A stretch of DNA of 35,744 nucleotides, taken from Caenimonas sedimenti. Lineage in GTDB: Bacteria; Pseudomonadota; Gammaproteobacteria; Burkholderiales; Burkholderiaceae_C. The notes below the pieces were generated by a model. It saw only the letters and a program-made list of their open reading frames with translations. It searched no databases and was not told the origin of the DNA. This document shows, one piece after another, positions 15,426-23,765 of this stretch. Numbering within the stretch: position 1 is the first letter of the stretch; the number at the start of each line of letters is the position of its first letter. The stretch covers positions 1 through 35,744 of the forward strand of contig NZ_VOBQ01000032.1 in assembly GCF_007833165.1 (NCBI RefSeq), read 5' to 3'. A program made the position numbers and the translations under genes.

Positions 15426-16867
15426 CACAAGACTCCCCTCTTGACGTTCTCGTGATCGGCGCCGGCTCGGGCGGCTGCATCGCATCGATCCGGGCTGGCC
15501 AGCTCGGCCTGAAAGTCGCATGCGTGGAGGCCAACCCCTACGCGGACCCGAAAGGAGAGCCGCGACCCGGCGGAACCTGCCTGAACGTCGGCTGCATCCC
15601 GTCGAAGGCGCTGCTGTCGTCGAGCGAAGAATTCGAGAAGATTCAGAAGCACGCCCTCGCGCATGGCATCCGCGTGGCGGGCGCCACGATGGACGTGCCG
15701 GCCATGATCGCGCGCAAGGACGGAATCGTCACCAAGATGGCGCAAGGCATCGAATACCTGTTCCGCAAGAACAAGGTTGCCTACCTGAAGGGCCGGGCGA
15801 CGATTGTTGGGCGCACGGATGGCGTCTTCACAGTGGCCGTCACGCGGTCTGGCTCCACCGAGGAGGTGACCGCCCGCAACCTCGTGATCGCCACGGGATC
15901 CCTTCCTCGCCAGCTGCCCGGCATCGAAGTCGACAATGTGGACGTTTGCGACAACGCGGGCGCGCTGGATTTGCGCTCCGTTCCGGGCCGCATGGCGATT
16001 ATCGGAGCCGGTGTGATCGGGCTCGAATTGGGGTCGGTCTGGCGCCGGCTGGGCGCGCAGGTCACCGTCGTCGAGGCGCTGCCGGAGTTGTTGCCCATGT
16101 GCGACGCGGACGTCGCGCGCGAGATGCTCAAGTTGCTCACGGCGCAGGGTATGGATTTTCGGTTCGGCGCCCGTGTGACCGGCGTCGAGCGGGCGAGCGA
16201 CGGATCGCTCGGCCTCGCCTATGTCGACGCCCAAGGCACGGCCCATTCCGTGGCTTGTGACAAGCTCGTGGTCGCGGTCGGCCGAGTCCCAACGTCGTCC
16301 GGATTCGGGCTGGAGACCCTTGGCGTGAAAACCACGCAGCGTGGCTTCGTGGATGTGGACGCGCATTGCCGTACCTCGGTCGACGGCGTTTATGCGATCG
16401 GCGACGTCGTGCGGGGGCCCATGCTGGCCCACAAGGCCGAAGACGAGGGCGTCATGGTGATGGAGCGCATCGCAGGCCAGGCGGGGCACGTCAACTACGA
16501 CGCCATCCCGTCGATCATCTACACCAGTCCGGAGGTGGCCTGGGTCGGCCGCACCGAGCAGGAATTGAAGGATGCCGGCGTTCAATTCCGGGCGGGCAAG
16601 TTCCCGTTCACCGCCAATGGCCGCGCACTTGGAAACGGCGACACCTCCGGGTTCGTGAAGGTCCTGGCCGACCAGAAGACGGATGCGGTGCTGGGTGTTC
16701 ACATCATCAGCACGTACGCCTCCGAGATGATCGGCGAGGCGACGATGGCCATCGAGTTCAAGGCCTCGGCCGAAGACATCGGCCGCATCTCCCATGCCCA
16801 TCCGACGCTCTACGAGGCGATACGCGAAGCTTCGCTGGCCATCGGCACGGGGGCGCTCAACATGTGA
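15422..16867 (+). CDS. lpd: Dihydrolipoamide dehydrogenase
   Basis: A 481-residue FAD- and NAD-dependent disulfide oxidoreductase. The N-terminal FAD motif is VIGAGSGG, the redox-active disulfide lies in GGTCLNVGCIPSK, the NAD motif is IIGAGVIGLELGSVW, the FAD phosphate motif is YAIGDVVRGPMLAHKAEDEG, and the interface base is in ISHAHPTLYEA. This is the E3 subunit of pyruvate and 2-oxoglutarate dehydrogenases, but no E1 or E2 gene is near. In this redox-rich island it may instead reduce another thiol, or replace a metal-sensitive E3 enzyme (inference). An orphan nadE end follows 17 bp later on the opposite strand. Confidence 0.92.
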   Translation: MTQDSPLDVLVIGAGSGGCIASIRAGQLGLKVACVEANPYADPKGEPRPGGTCLNVGCIPSKALLSSSEEFEKIQKHALAHGIRVAGATMDVPAMIARKDGIVTKMAQGIEYLFRKNKVAYLKGRATIVGRTDGVFTVAVTRSGSTEEVTARNLVIATGSLPRQLPGIEVDNVDVCDNAGALDLRSVPGRMAIIGAGVIGLELGSVWRRLGAQVTVVEALPELLPMCDADVAREMLKLLTAQGMDFRFGARVTGVERASDGSLGLAYVDAQGTAHSVACDKLVVAVGRVPTSSGFGLETLGVKTTQRGFVDVDAHCRTSVDGVYAIGDVVRGPMLAHKAEDEGVMVMERIAGQAGHVNYDAIPSIIYTSPEVAWVGRTEQELKDAGVQFRAGKFPFTANGRALGNGDTSGFVKVLADQKTDAVLGVHIISTYASEMIGEATMAIEFKASAEDIGRISHAHPTLYEAIREASLAIGTGALNM

Positions 16868-16883
16868 ACTCCGCGATTCCGGG

Positions 16884-16968
16884 CTACTCCGGTTGCAGGG
16901 GCGGCGCCCGCTTCTGGCGGCTGGCGAGGTAGTACCGCTCGATGATCGCCAGGGCGGCTTGGATCAGG
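16884..16968 (-). pseudogene. nadE: Orphan 3' end of a second nadE
   Basis: The minus strand encodes HLIQAALAIIERYYLASRQ followed by KRAPPLQPE and a stop, aligning with the end of the intact NadE at 22800-23618 (AAVAIIERFYLASRHKRALPAQPG). The DNA is clearly related to 22800-22886 but has many differences, so this is not a recent copy of that gene. Only about 28 codons remain. It marks a break where a different sequence joins, right before the AT-richer gene pair. Confidence 0.85.
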
Positions 16969-16985
16969 TGCTTTAGGAGGCGTGA

Positions 16986-17294
16986 ATGCAAACAACTGAA
17001 CCTAAGAGTCAAAGGGTGAAGGCGCTCGCAACTCGAGCTACGGAGTTGAAGCAACATAGCGATAATTGCTCAGGCCAAAGCGAATCCTGGAGCGAGTTGA
17101 ATCTCGACAAATTTGCTCTGGCGCTTGTTGAAGAATCGATCAGCGTCATTGAACAGCATTGCCTACGAGTTGATCAACGTGCGATCGACGTCGACTCGTT
17201 GAAGATGGCTCTGCGTGCCCATTTTGGGAGTCATACCCAGCCTCTTGACGCGACCGCGGGAAATCGAGCCGCTGACCGAGGTGTACAGACATGA
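16986..17294 (+). CDS. Hypothetical protein coupled to a TlpA-like gene
   Basis: A 102-residue soluble protein that I do not recognise. It begins with a short charged stretch, contains two cysteines (DNCSG and EQHCL), and is predicted mainly helical in the middle (LDKFALALVEESISVIEQH). There is no signal peptide or membrane segment. A strong AGGAGG lies 5 bp before ATG, and the stop overlaps the next ATG (ATGA), which makes it a convincing gene. Its base composition is visibly lower in GC than the genes around it, as if it had a different origin. Confidence 0.7.
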   Translation: MQTTEPKSQRVKALATRATELKQHSDNCSGQSESWSELNLDKFALALVEESISVIEQHCLRVDQRAIDVDSLKMALRAHFGSHTQPLDATAGNRAADRGVQT

Positions 17295-17791
17295 AAATCA
17301 AACTATTGATCACCACGATCCTCGCCGCTGCAGTATTGCTTGGCAGTGGGCTGCTTTTCAGCACCAGCTCCACCAGCGCGCCGCAAGCCACGTTCGTTCT
17401 TCTCGATGGATCCTTGAGAACGGCCGATGACTTTCGCGGCAAGGTCACCCTGGTCAACTTCTGGGCCACGAGCTGCACCACCTGCGTGGCAGAGATGCCG
17501 ATGATTGTGCGCGCCTACGAGAAGTACCGTTCACGCGGCTACGAGACCCTTGCCGTCGCCATGAGCTACGACCCTCCGAGTTATGTCGTCAACTTCGCCA
17601 GCACCCGCAAGCTGCCGTTCGCTGTTGCGCTGGACAACACCGGTGCTGTGGCGAGGGCCTGGGGGGACGTGAACGTCACACCGACGACGTTCGTAGTGAA
17701 CAAGCGCGGCAATATCGTGAAGCGGTATGTTGGCAAGCCGAATTTTGACGAGCTTGACAAGCTGATTGAAGAATTGCTTGCCGAGACCTGA
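17291..17791 (+). CDS. TlpA-like thioredoxin-fold protein with CTTC active site
   Basis: A 166-residue membrane-anchored or exported protein. The N-terminal hydrophobic segment (residues 3-24) is followed by a TlpA/ResA domain with NFWATSCTTC (Cys62, Cys65) and the cis-proline loop VTPTTFVVNKRG. The CTTC site differs from the CPPC of the other TlpA-like protein at 5262-5873, suggesting a different redox potential or partner. It is coupled to the small hypothetical gene upstream and faces the leftward scs/oxidase operon. ScsD-type proteins of Scs copper-tolerance systems have the same fold, so this could be the ScsD of the neighbouring ScsB/ScsC set (inference). Confidence 0.88.
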   Translation: MKIKLLITTILAAAVLLGSGLLFSTSSTSAPQATFVLLDGSLRTADDFRGKVTLVNFWATSCTTCVAEMPMIVRAYEKYRSRGYETLAVAMSYDPPSYVVNFASTRKLPFAVALDNTGAVARAWGDVNVTPTTFVVNKRGNIVKRYVGKPNFDELDKLIEELLAET

Positions 17792-17907
17792 GGGCTGCTC
17801 TTCAGTTGGCGACACGAGACCCGGAACCGCTCTGATTTGCCACCGCGAACGACCGGTGCGCCGCGTTGCGCGAAGGCTGACCTACGGAGTCGTTGAACGC
17901 GACGAGA

Positions 17908-19311
17908 TCATCTGACGCGTAGCACGGTCATCATGCCGCCGTCCTGGTGTTCCAGGATGTGGCAGTGGAACATCCAGTCGCCAGGGTTGTCGGCAACGAA
18001 GGCGACCTCGACTTGCTCGTCCGGCGACATCAGCACGGTATCCTGCCACTCCTGGTGCCTGGTTGGCTTGCCGTTGCGCTCGAGCACCCGGAACGTGTGG
18101 CCATGCAGGTGAATGGGGTGGTGCCAACGGGTTTCGTTGCGCATCCGCAGGCGATAGCTGCGGCCGCGTTCGAGTTCCAGCATCGGCTTCATCTCGTGAC
18201 CATCGGAAACCATGCCGTTGACCGCCCAGGCTTTCCCGCGTCTCAGCATCGCGCGCATGTCGGTCGGCTTGCCATCCAGCAACGCTTGATGCAGAGTGCC
18301 CATCATCCCGCCTTGGAACACGATGTCGTGTGTGCCTGCGTTCACAAGATCTGGTTCGGGAACGGTGTTGGCTGGCAGGGCCATGATGGCTCCCGGACGA
18401 GCCGGCAGAGGCGCGTTCTGCTCATAGATGAACTCCATGAGAACGTAGCGCCCTCGCGGATAAAACAGGTCGTGCACTTCGTGCCGCTCGCCTGGCCTTC
18501 CGGCGGCGTCCAGCAGCAGGTCACACCGCATCCCGGGTGCGATCACGACACGTCCTCCCTCCGGCTCGTGCGGCTCAACGGGCTGGCCATCGATGGCGAT
18601 AACGAGCGGTCGGTGGCCATGGAAGGCGAGCCCGAAGATGCGGGCATTGGCCGCGTTCACGAGCCGCAGCCTCAGGCGCTCGCCCGCCCGAACGCTGAAG
18701 TCTTCGCGTACTGAGCCGTTCACCGTCACCACGTTGCCAATGCGGCCGGCGTGGGCCATGTCATGCGCGTTGCCGAAGGTCTCGCTGATCCGTCCCGCCG
18801 GCGTGATGCGCCAGTCGTCCAGCACCCAGGTCAGGTCGCGGTCGACCGGTACCGGTTCACGCTCTTCGACGATGAGCGTGCCGTACAAGCCCCGGTCCAG
18901 CTGTTCGGAACTCTGGAAATGGGAGTGATACCAGTAGGTGCCAGAGTCGGGAACGTCGAACTCATAAACATGGCGGCCGCCGGGCGCGATCGGATGCTGC
19001 GTGAGGTGCGGGACACCGTCCATGGCGTTCGGCACGCGCAGGCCGTGCCAGTGCACAGTGGTGGCCTGGGCCAGTCGATTGAAAACGGTGACCCGCATTC
19101 GATCGCCCTGTCGCACGCGCAGTTGCGGCCCTGGGACGGTTCCGCCGTACGTCCAGACCGGCACCGGGTCCTTGGTGGGCTCGATCCGAGCATCTCCTGT
19201 GATTGCGACCAGTTCGAACTCCCGCAGTCTGCTAGCAGCGCGCAGCGACGTGCATGCCTGCAGGGGCAAGAGCGGCAGCGCAAGGGAGGACAGAAGGGCG
19301 CGTCTATGCAT
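17908..19311 (-). CDS. Multicopper oxidase (CueO/CopA-like)
   Basis: A 467-residue exported oxidase with all four copper-ligand motifs: HWHGLRVPN, WYHSHF, HPIHLHGH and HCHILEHQDGGM, the last containing the type-1 copper Cys and a downstream Met. The N-terminus MHRRALLSSLALPLLPLQAC ends in a lipobox-like LQAC, so the protein may be a lipoprotein. The met-rich insert of E. coli CueO is absent, although a GGMMGTL stretch is present. Such enzymes can oxidise Cu(I) to the less toxic Cu(II). ATG 19311 has GGGGAAG about 5 bp upstream and is preferred over 19359. It is the last gene of the dsbB-scsC-scsB operon, 10 bp after scsB. Confidence 0.92.
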   Translation of the reverse strand: MHRRALLSSLALPLLPLQACTSLRAASRLREFELVAITGDARIEPTKDPVPVWTYGGTVPGPQLRVRQGDRMRVTVFNRLAQATTVHWHGLRVPNAMDGVPHLTQHPIAPGGRHVYEFDVPDSGTYWYHSHFQSSEQLDRGLYGTLIVEEREPVPVDRDLTWVLDDWRITPAGRISETFGNAHDMAHAGRIGNVVTVNGSVREDFSVRAGERLRLRLVNAANARIFGLAFHGHRPLVIAIDGQPVEPHEPEGGRVVIAPGMRCDLLLDAAGRPGERHEVHDLFYPRGRYVLMEFIYEQNAPLPARPGAIMALPANTVPEPDLVNAGTHDIVFQGGMMGTLHQALLDGKPTDMRAMLRRGKAWAVNGMVSDGHEMKPMLELERGRSYRLRMRNETRWHHPIHLHGHTFRVLERNGKPTRHQEWQDTVLMSPDEQVEVAFVADNPGDWMFHCHILEHQDGGMMTVLRVR

Positions 19312-19321
19312 GAGACTTCCC

Positions 19322-21493
19322 CTAGAGCGAAGCGATGGCCGCGCGCACCTCATCCACACTCAAAATCTCGGAAAGCACCACCGGCGACCGGCCGTTTTGA
19401 TACAGCACATAGACGGGGACGCCATTGCGGCCAAGTTGGCCCAAGGCTGCTGTGACAGCCGGGTCGCGCCGTGTCCAGTCGGCCCGCACCAACGCGACGC
19501 TCTTGGCTGACAGGTCAGCCATCACCGCCGGATTCGCCAACGTCGTTTTCTTGTTGTACTGGCAAGTGACGCACCAGGCTGCGGTGAAGTCGACGAACAC
19601 AGGGCGGCCGGTTGCCAGGATTTTCTCGACGCGTCCCGGCTCCCAGGCTTGCCAGGAGCCTTCGCTGGCAGCCGTGGCCGGCCGGGCAACGTCGACTGCC
19701 GTGATGTTGTGACCTGCATGCCACATCAGCAGCGCGAGCACGACGAATGAAATGCCGCCGACGAAGCCCCGTAAACGGCCGACCAGCGTGAGGGACCAGA
19801 TCAGCATGCTCATGGCGACCAGCAGCACCAACAGCGAAGCCGCCCCATCGATCCCGCTTTGTTGACCCAGCACCCACAGCAGCCAGGTCACCGTCGCGAA
19901 CATCGGGAAGGCCATGAACTGGCGCAGCGTCACCATCCAGGGCCCGGGCCGCGGCAGCAACCTGGCCACACCGGGGATCCAGCCCGCGGCAAGGTAAGGC
20001 AAGGCCATGCCGAAGCCGAGCGCGGCGAACACGAGCAAGGCCTGCGGCGCCGGCAGCGTGACGGCCAAGCCGAGAGAAGCACCCATGAAGGGCGCGGTAC
20101 ACGGCGAGGCGATCGCCACGGCCAGGACGCCGGACAGGAACGAATTGGCAACAGGATGCTTGCTCTCCAGCGTCGCCAGTCTGTTCGGCAGAAAGGCGCC
20201 GAACTCGAAGACACCGGCGAGATTGAGGCCGATCACGGTGAACAGCGCTGCCAGTGTCGCAACCACGAGCGGGGATTGCAGCTGAAAGCCCCACCCGAGC
20301 TGCTGGCCCGCTGCCCGCAGGGCGACCAGGATGGCGCCGAGCAACACGAACGAGACGATCACGCCAGCCGAAAATGCCAGGCCGCTGACGCGATGGCCGC
20401 GCCTGTCGTCGGCATGGCGCGCGAAACCCATCACCTTGATCGCCAGCACCGGAAAAACACAGGGCATCAGGTTGAGAATCAGGCCACCCAGCAATGCGCC
20501 CAACAGCGCTGCCGCAAAGGTGAGAGACACAGCGGATGCCGGCTGGCTCAGGCTGTTGCGCCGCAACGCTTCCTCCAGCGCGGGGGACACGCCGGCTGGA
20601 GCGGCCACCTGTGGCCATTGGCCTACGACTTGAGCCTCGGTGCGCCAACCCTGGTCTCCCAGGGTCAGCACCAATGGCATGATCGCCGGGCTCTGGCTGC
20701 GCTGGGGTGACAAGGGCACGACAGCGTTCCAGACCTTGCCATCCCAGGATTGCGTGACGGCCGCTGCGGTCTGGATCACCTCATTGGTCTCGGGGAAGAA
20801 CCCGAGCACCTTGCCTTTCGCCTCAGCTGGCAAGCCCGGAACGCTGACCTTGAGCGTGTCACCGTCGATCCGAACAGTTCCAGCGCCGGCCAACGGCCGA
20901 GGCTGTGCCTGGAAGCTGGCATTGAAGACATCGGCGTGCAGGGCTGTGGCACTGCGCGCGGAAATCTTGAGCGCGAATTCGCCCTCTTCCGGGACGCACT
21001 CCTGCCGGCATATGAGCCACTGCGCCTTCAGCTTGACCTGCAGGTCACCGCCCAGGAGCGAAGGCTTGAACTGCGGCGTGACGGTCAGCGGCACGGGCAG
21101 AAGCACCGTGCCGCTGTATCCGTAATTCGCCAGATGTCCGATCGGGTACTTCTTCGGTATCGGCCAGGCAATCTCACCGGCCTCGACACCCGGCGGCAGC
21201 GTCCACTTCAACTGGGTGGGGAGACCAGAATCTCCGGAATTCTTCCAGTACGTGTGCCAATCGGGCTGGTGGGCCAGTTGCAGGCCGACCCACACCGTCT
21301 TGCCGGGCTCGACGCCTTCCGGCGCATACGCGAGCAACTCCGCCCGCGCGCGCTCGGTCGTGACCACGCTTTTGGCCGGTTGCGCCTGGACCCGCAGGGC
21401 AAATGCACTGCCGACGATCAGGAGGACGGCACAAGCCATCCGCGCGAAGGCAAGAGGCGCGTGATTGGAGGGAGATTCAGTATTTGCAATCAT
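19322..21493 (-). CDS. scsB: ScsB/DsbD-type transmembrane thiol electron transporter
   Basis: A 723-residue protein. A signal peptide is followed by a large periplasmic domain of the ScsB type (PDWHTYWKNSGDSGLPT; WLICRQECVPEEGEF with two Cys). A CcdA-like eight-helix core carries LNLMPCVFPVL and AIASPCTAPFMGASLG, and a C-terminal thioredoxin domain carries DFTAAWCVTCQ. It moves electrons from cytoplasmic thioredoxin to periplasmic partners such as ScsC. The first domain distinguishes it from classical DsbD and links it to suppressor-of-copper-sensitivity systems. Because ccdA at 4981-5265 is broken, this may be the only electron route to the periplasm encoded in the window. Confidence 0.9.
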   Translation of the reverse strand: MIANTESPSNHAPLAFARMACAVLLIVGSAFALRVQAQPAKSVVTTERARAELLAYAPEGVEPGKTVWVGLQLAHQPDWHTYWKNSGDSGLPTQLKWTLPPGVEAGEIAWPIPKKYPIGHLANYGYSGTVLLPVPLTVTPQFKPSLLGGDLQVKLKAQWLICRQECVPEEGEFALKISARSATALHADVFNASFQAQPRPLAGAGTVRIDGDTLKVSVPGLPAEAKGKVLGFFPETNEVIQTAAAVTQSWDGKVWNAVVPLSPQRSQSPAIMPLVLTLGDQGWRTEAQVVGQWPQVAAPAGVSPALEEALRRNSLSQPASAVSLTFAAALLGALLGGLILNLMPCVFPVLAIKVMGFARHADDRRGHRVSGLAFSAGVIVSFVLLGAILVALRAAGQQLGWGFQLQSPLVVATLAALFTVIGLNLAGVFEFGAFLPNRLATLESKHPVANSFLSGVLAVAIASPCTAPFMGASLGLAVTLPAPQALLVFAALGFGMALPYLAAGWIPGVARLLPRPGPWMVTLRQFMAFPMFATVTWLLWVLGQQSGIDGAASLLVLLVAMSMLIWSLTLVGRLRGFVGGISFVVLALLMWHAGHNITAVDVARPATAASEGSWQAWEPGRVEKILATGRPVFVDFTAAWCVTCQYNKKTTLANPAVMADLSAKSVALVRADWTRRDPAVTAALGQLGRNGVPVYVLYQNGRSPVVLSEILSVDEVRAAIASL

Positions 21494-21535
21494 GGTTTCT
21501 CTCGGGAGCCGGCCAGCAGCGTCAAGGTTCTCATC

Positions 21536-22192
21536 TCACTGCGGATAGGCCGTTTCGAGTTCCCGATTGACCAGCGCTTTAAGCTGTTCATGGCCAAAAT
21601 CCTTCAAGGGCTTTCCATTGACAAAAAATCCTGGCGTGCGGGTGACGTTCAGGGCCTTGGCATCGGCCATGTCCTGTTCGATGTTGGCAAGGACCTGAGC
21701 TGAGCCGGCATCCTCGCGGGCTTTCCTCAGGTTCAGACCAGTGCCGTCCACGATGGTCCAGATCAGATCGGGCCGGGGATTGTGGTCTGCGCCCCAGGTC
21801 CGCTGGGCGTCCAGCAAGGCGCGGTTCACCGGCCAGAAAAGGCCTTGAAGCCTGGCTGCCTCGAGAACTTTGACGGCGGTGTCGGCGCCGGCATGGAAAG
21901 GCGTATACCGCACGACCAGTTGAACCTTGCCGGGATGTCTGTCGACAATGTCCTTGACCAAGGGATAGAACGCCCTGCAGGTCTCGCAGGCCGGATCGAA
22001 GAACTCGACGATCCGGACCTTGGCCTGCGCGGAGCCATACGTCGGAGAATGCGGGCGATTGAAGATGGAGTTGCCTTGGCGAGCGAGTTCGCCAAGGCGT
22101 TCATCTTCCATCCGGTCGTACAGGTACACGCCCAGGCCGAACAGCAGGATCACGGCCATGGCCGAAGTCAGGAGGATTCGTTGACGGTTCAT
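21536..22192 (-). CDS. scsC: ScsC/DsbA-like membrane-anchored thioredoxin-fold protein
   Basis: A 218-residue protein with one N-terminal helix (about 7-24) and a DsbA/Thioredoxin_4 domain carrying EFFDPACETC (Cys69, Cys72) and the cis-proline loop VTRTPGFFVNG. The downstream genes scsB and the oxidase, and the copper context, support an ScsC-like role in shuffling or reducing disulfides damaged by copper. DsbB, encoded immediately upstream with an ATGA overlap, could instead make it an oxidase, so its direction of action is open. Confidence 0.85.
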   Translation of the reverse strand: MNRQRILLTSAMAVILLFGLGVYLYDRMEDERLGELARQGNSIFNRPHSPTYGSAQAKVRIVEFFDPACETCRAFYPLVKDIVDRHPGKVQLVVRYTPFHAGADTAVKVLEAARLQGLFWPVNRALLDAQRTWGADHNPRPDLIWTIVDGTGLNLRKAREDAGSAQVLANIEQDMADAKALNVTRTPGFFVNGKPLKDFGHEQLKALVNRELETAYPQ

Positions 22193-22647
22193 CTGGACCG
22201 ACCTGTCTTGGCCGCAATCAGCAACAAAATGATGATGATGGTGAAGGACACCAGCGAGAGCATCGGGATGGTGACCAAGCCGCCCAGTTCCAGGCTGACC
22301 TCGGCGCAGGACGGGCCTTTGCCGCAGGGCTGCAGGCCTTTCGGGATGTAGCCCGAATAAAGCAGCCAGTGGTAGAACGCCGCAAGCCACCCGGCGCCCG
22401 CCAGCGGCACGGCGTACTTGATGCCTCCTGAATCTTGCGAGTACAACCCGATGGCGAGGATCGGCACGAGAGGGAACATCGCGATGCGTTGGTACCAACA
22501 AAGCACGCACGGCTCCAGCTTCATGACCTCGCTGAAGAACAGGCTGCCGAGAGTCGCGACGAACGCAACCAACCAGCAGATCAGCAAAAGGGACCACTGC
22601 GATGACGCGATGTGACGAGGCGTGGTGTTTGAGAGACCAGTTGGCAT
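22189..22647 (-). CDS. dsbB: DsbB/BdbC-type disulfide bond formation protein
   Basis: A 152-residue four-helix membrane protein. The first periplasmic pair is EPCVLCWYQR (Cys47, Cys50) and the second is QPCGKGPSC (Cys108, Cys114), with the conserved CxxCxxQR signature that docks quinone. It reoxidises DsbA-like proteins and passes electrons to ubiquinone. It is the first gene of the leftward operon; no strong ribosome site precedes ATG 22647. In the 152 bp upstream, TTGTCC and TAGCAA spaced 17 bp apart are only a weak promoter candidate. No CadR-type dyad is seen there. Confidence 0.9.
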   Translation of the reverse strand: MPTGLSNTTPRHIASSQWSLLLICWLVAFVATLGSLFFSEVMKLEPCVLCWYQRIAMFPLVPILAIGLYSQDSGGIKYAVPLAGAGWLAAFYHWLLYSGYIPKGLQPCGKGPSCAEVSLELGGLVTIPMLSLVSFTIIIILLLIAAKTGRSR

Positions 22648-22799
22648 GGAGCGGACTGAACCGGCTGGTTGCTAGCCGTCGAAGGAATTTGGGACAACTT
22701 ATGGGAACGGCCAGACCTCGATCTGAGTCGTGCAGCTCAGCTTGGTTCCTGCGAGGGCAGAACAGCTACCAAGCGGGGATCAAAACTGACGAAAATCGC

Positions 22800-23618
22800 C
22801 TATCCAGGTTGTGCGGGCAGAGCGCGCTTGTGGCGGCTGGCGAGGTAGAACCGTTCGATGATAGCCACAGCAGCCTCTGACACGGGCCGTCCTTCCAGGA
22901 ACGCATCGATCTCTGCGTAGCCGACGCCGAAGGCCGACTCATCGGGAAGCTGGGGGCGCAGAGACTCCAGATCGGCAGTTGGAACTTTCCTCACCAGCCC
23001 GGGCGGGGCCCCAAGGTGTGAGGCGAGTTCGCGCACGCGCCCCTTCGTCAACCCGGAAAGCGGCGCCAGGTCGCACGCGCCGTCCCCGAATTTGGTGAAG
23101 AAGCCCATGACGGCTTCGGCCGCATGGTCGGTGCCCACGACCAGCCCGCGCCGCGCCCCGGCGACGGCGTACTGCGCGATCATCCGTTGTCGCGCCTTGA
23201 TGTTGCCCAGGACAAAATCTTCCTGCGAAGCATGCTCGAAGGACTGTCCCGATGCCTTCAGGCTCGCCAGCATGGCATCGCTCGCCGGTCGGATGTTCAC
23301 AGTCAAGACTTCATCTGGCTCGATGAATGCCAACGCCTGCTGCGCGTCCTGCTCGTCGGCCTGGAGCCCGTAAGGCAGGCGCATCGCGACGAATCTGACG
23401 GCTGCTCCTTGGGAGCGGGCTTTGGCGACGGCGAGCTGGCACAAGCGGCCCGCCACCGTCGAATCAACCCCTCCGCTGATGCCGAGGACGAAGCAACTCG
23501 ACTGGGATCGCATGAGGTACGTGAGAAGAAAGTCGATGCGGCGGTCGGCCTCCGCCATGGCATCGAAATGGGACTTCACACCGAGTTCGCTCACGATCGT
23601 TGTCCGGTCGAGTTGCAT
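22800..23618 (-). CDS. nadE: Ammonia-dependent NAD synthetase
   Basis: A 272-residue enzyme that amidates nicotinic acid adenine dinucleotide with ATP and ammonia to give NAD. The PP-loop motif LGISGGVDST (48-54) is intact, and GTDHAAEAVMGFFTKFGDGACDLAPL and LTKGRVRELA are typical. Its length matches E. coli NadE (275) and there is no glutaminase domain. ATG 23618 has AGGAG about 7 bp upstream and is preferred over 23753. NAD synthetase is a housekeeping function; a second, broken copy at 16884-16968 suggests this gene travels with the redox genes. It could be read from the desaturase promoter across a 147-bp gap. Confidence 0.93.
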   Translation of the reverse strand: MQLDRTTIVSELGVKSHFDAMAEADRRIDFLLTYLMRSQSSCFVLGISGGVDSTVAGRLCQLAVAKARSQGAAVRFVAMRLPYGLQADEQDAQQALAFIEPDEVLTVNIRPASDAMLASLKASGQSFEHASQEDFVLGNIKARQRMIAQYAVAGARRGLVVGTDHAAEAVMGFFTKFGDGACDLAPLSGLTKGRVRELASHLGAPPGLVRKVPTADLESLRPQLPDESAFGVGYAEIDAFLEGRPVSEAAVAIIERFYLASRHKRALPAQPG

Positions 23619-23765
23619 AGGTTGCTCCTGGTTCTCCGCTGCAAGTATGACGCCGCTATGCCGGACTACGGACGATGAAGGCGCGTCGAAAGCCGCAAAC
23701 ATAAACCTGGCCGCACGCCCTGACCCAAGCGTTGCGGCGGGACGCGGCCGCATCCCCCTGCGTGG

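Noticed and set aside
16884..22886. The two nadE tails as attachment sites of an integrated element
   Set aside because: The copies differ too much for recent att duplications and no integrase gene lies between them.
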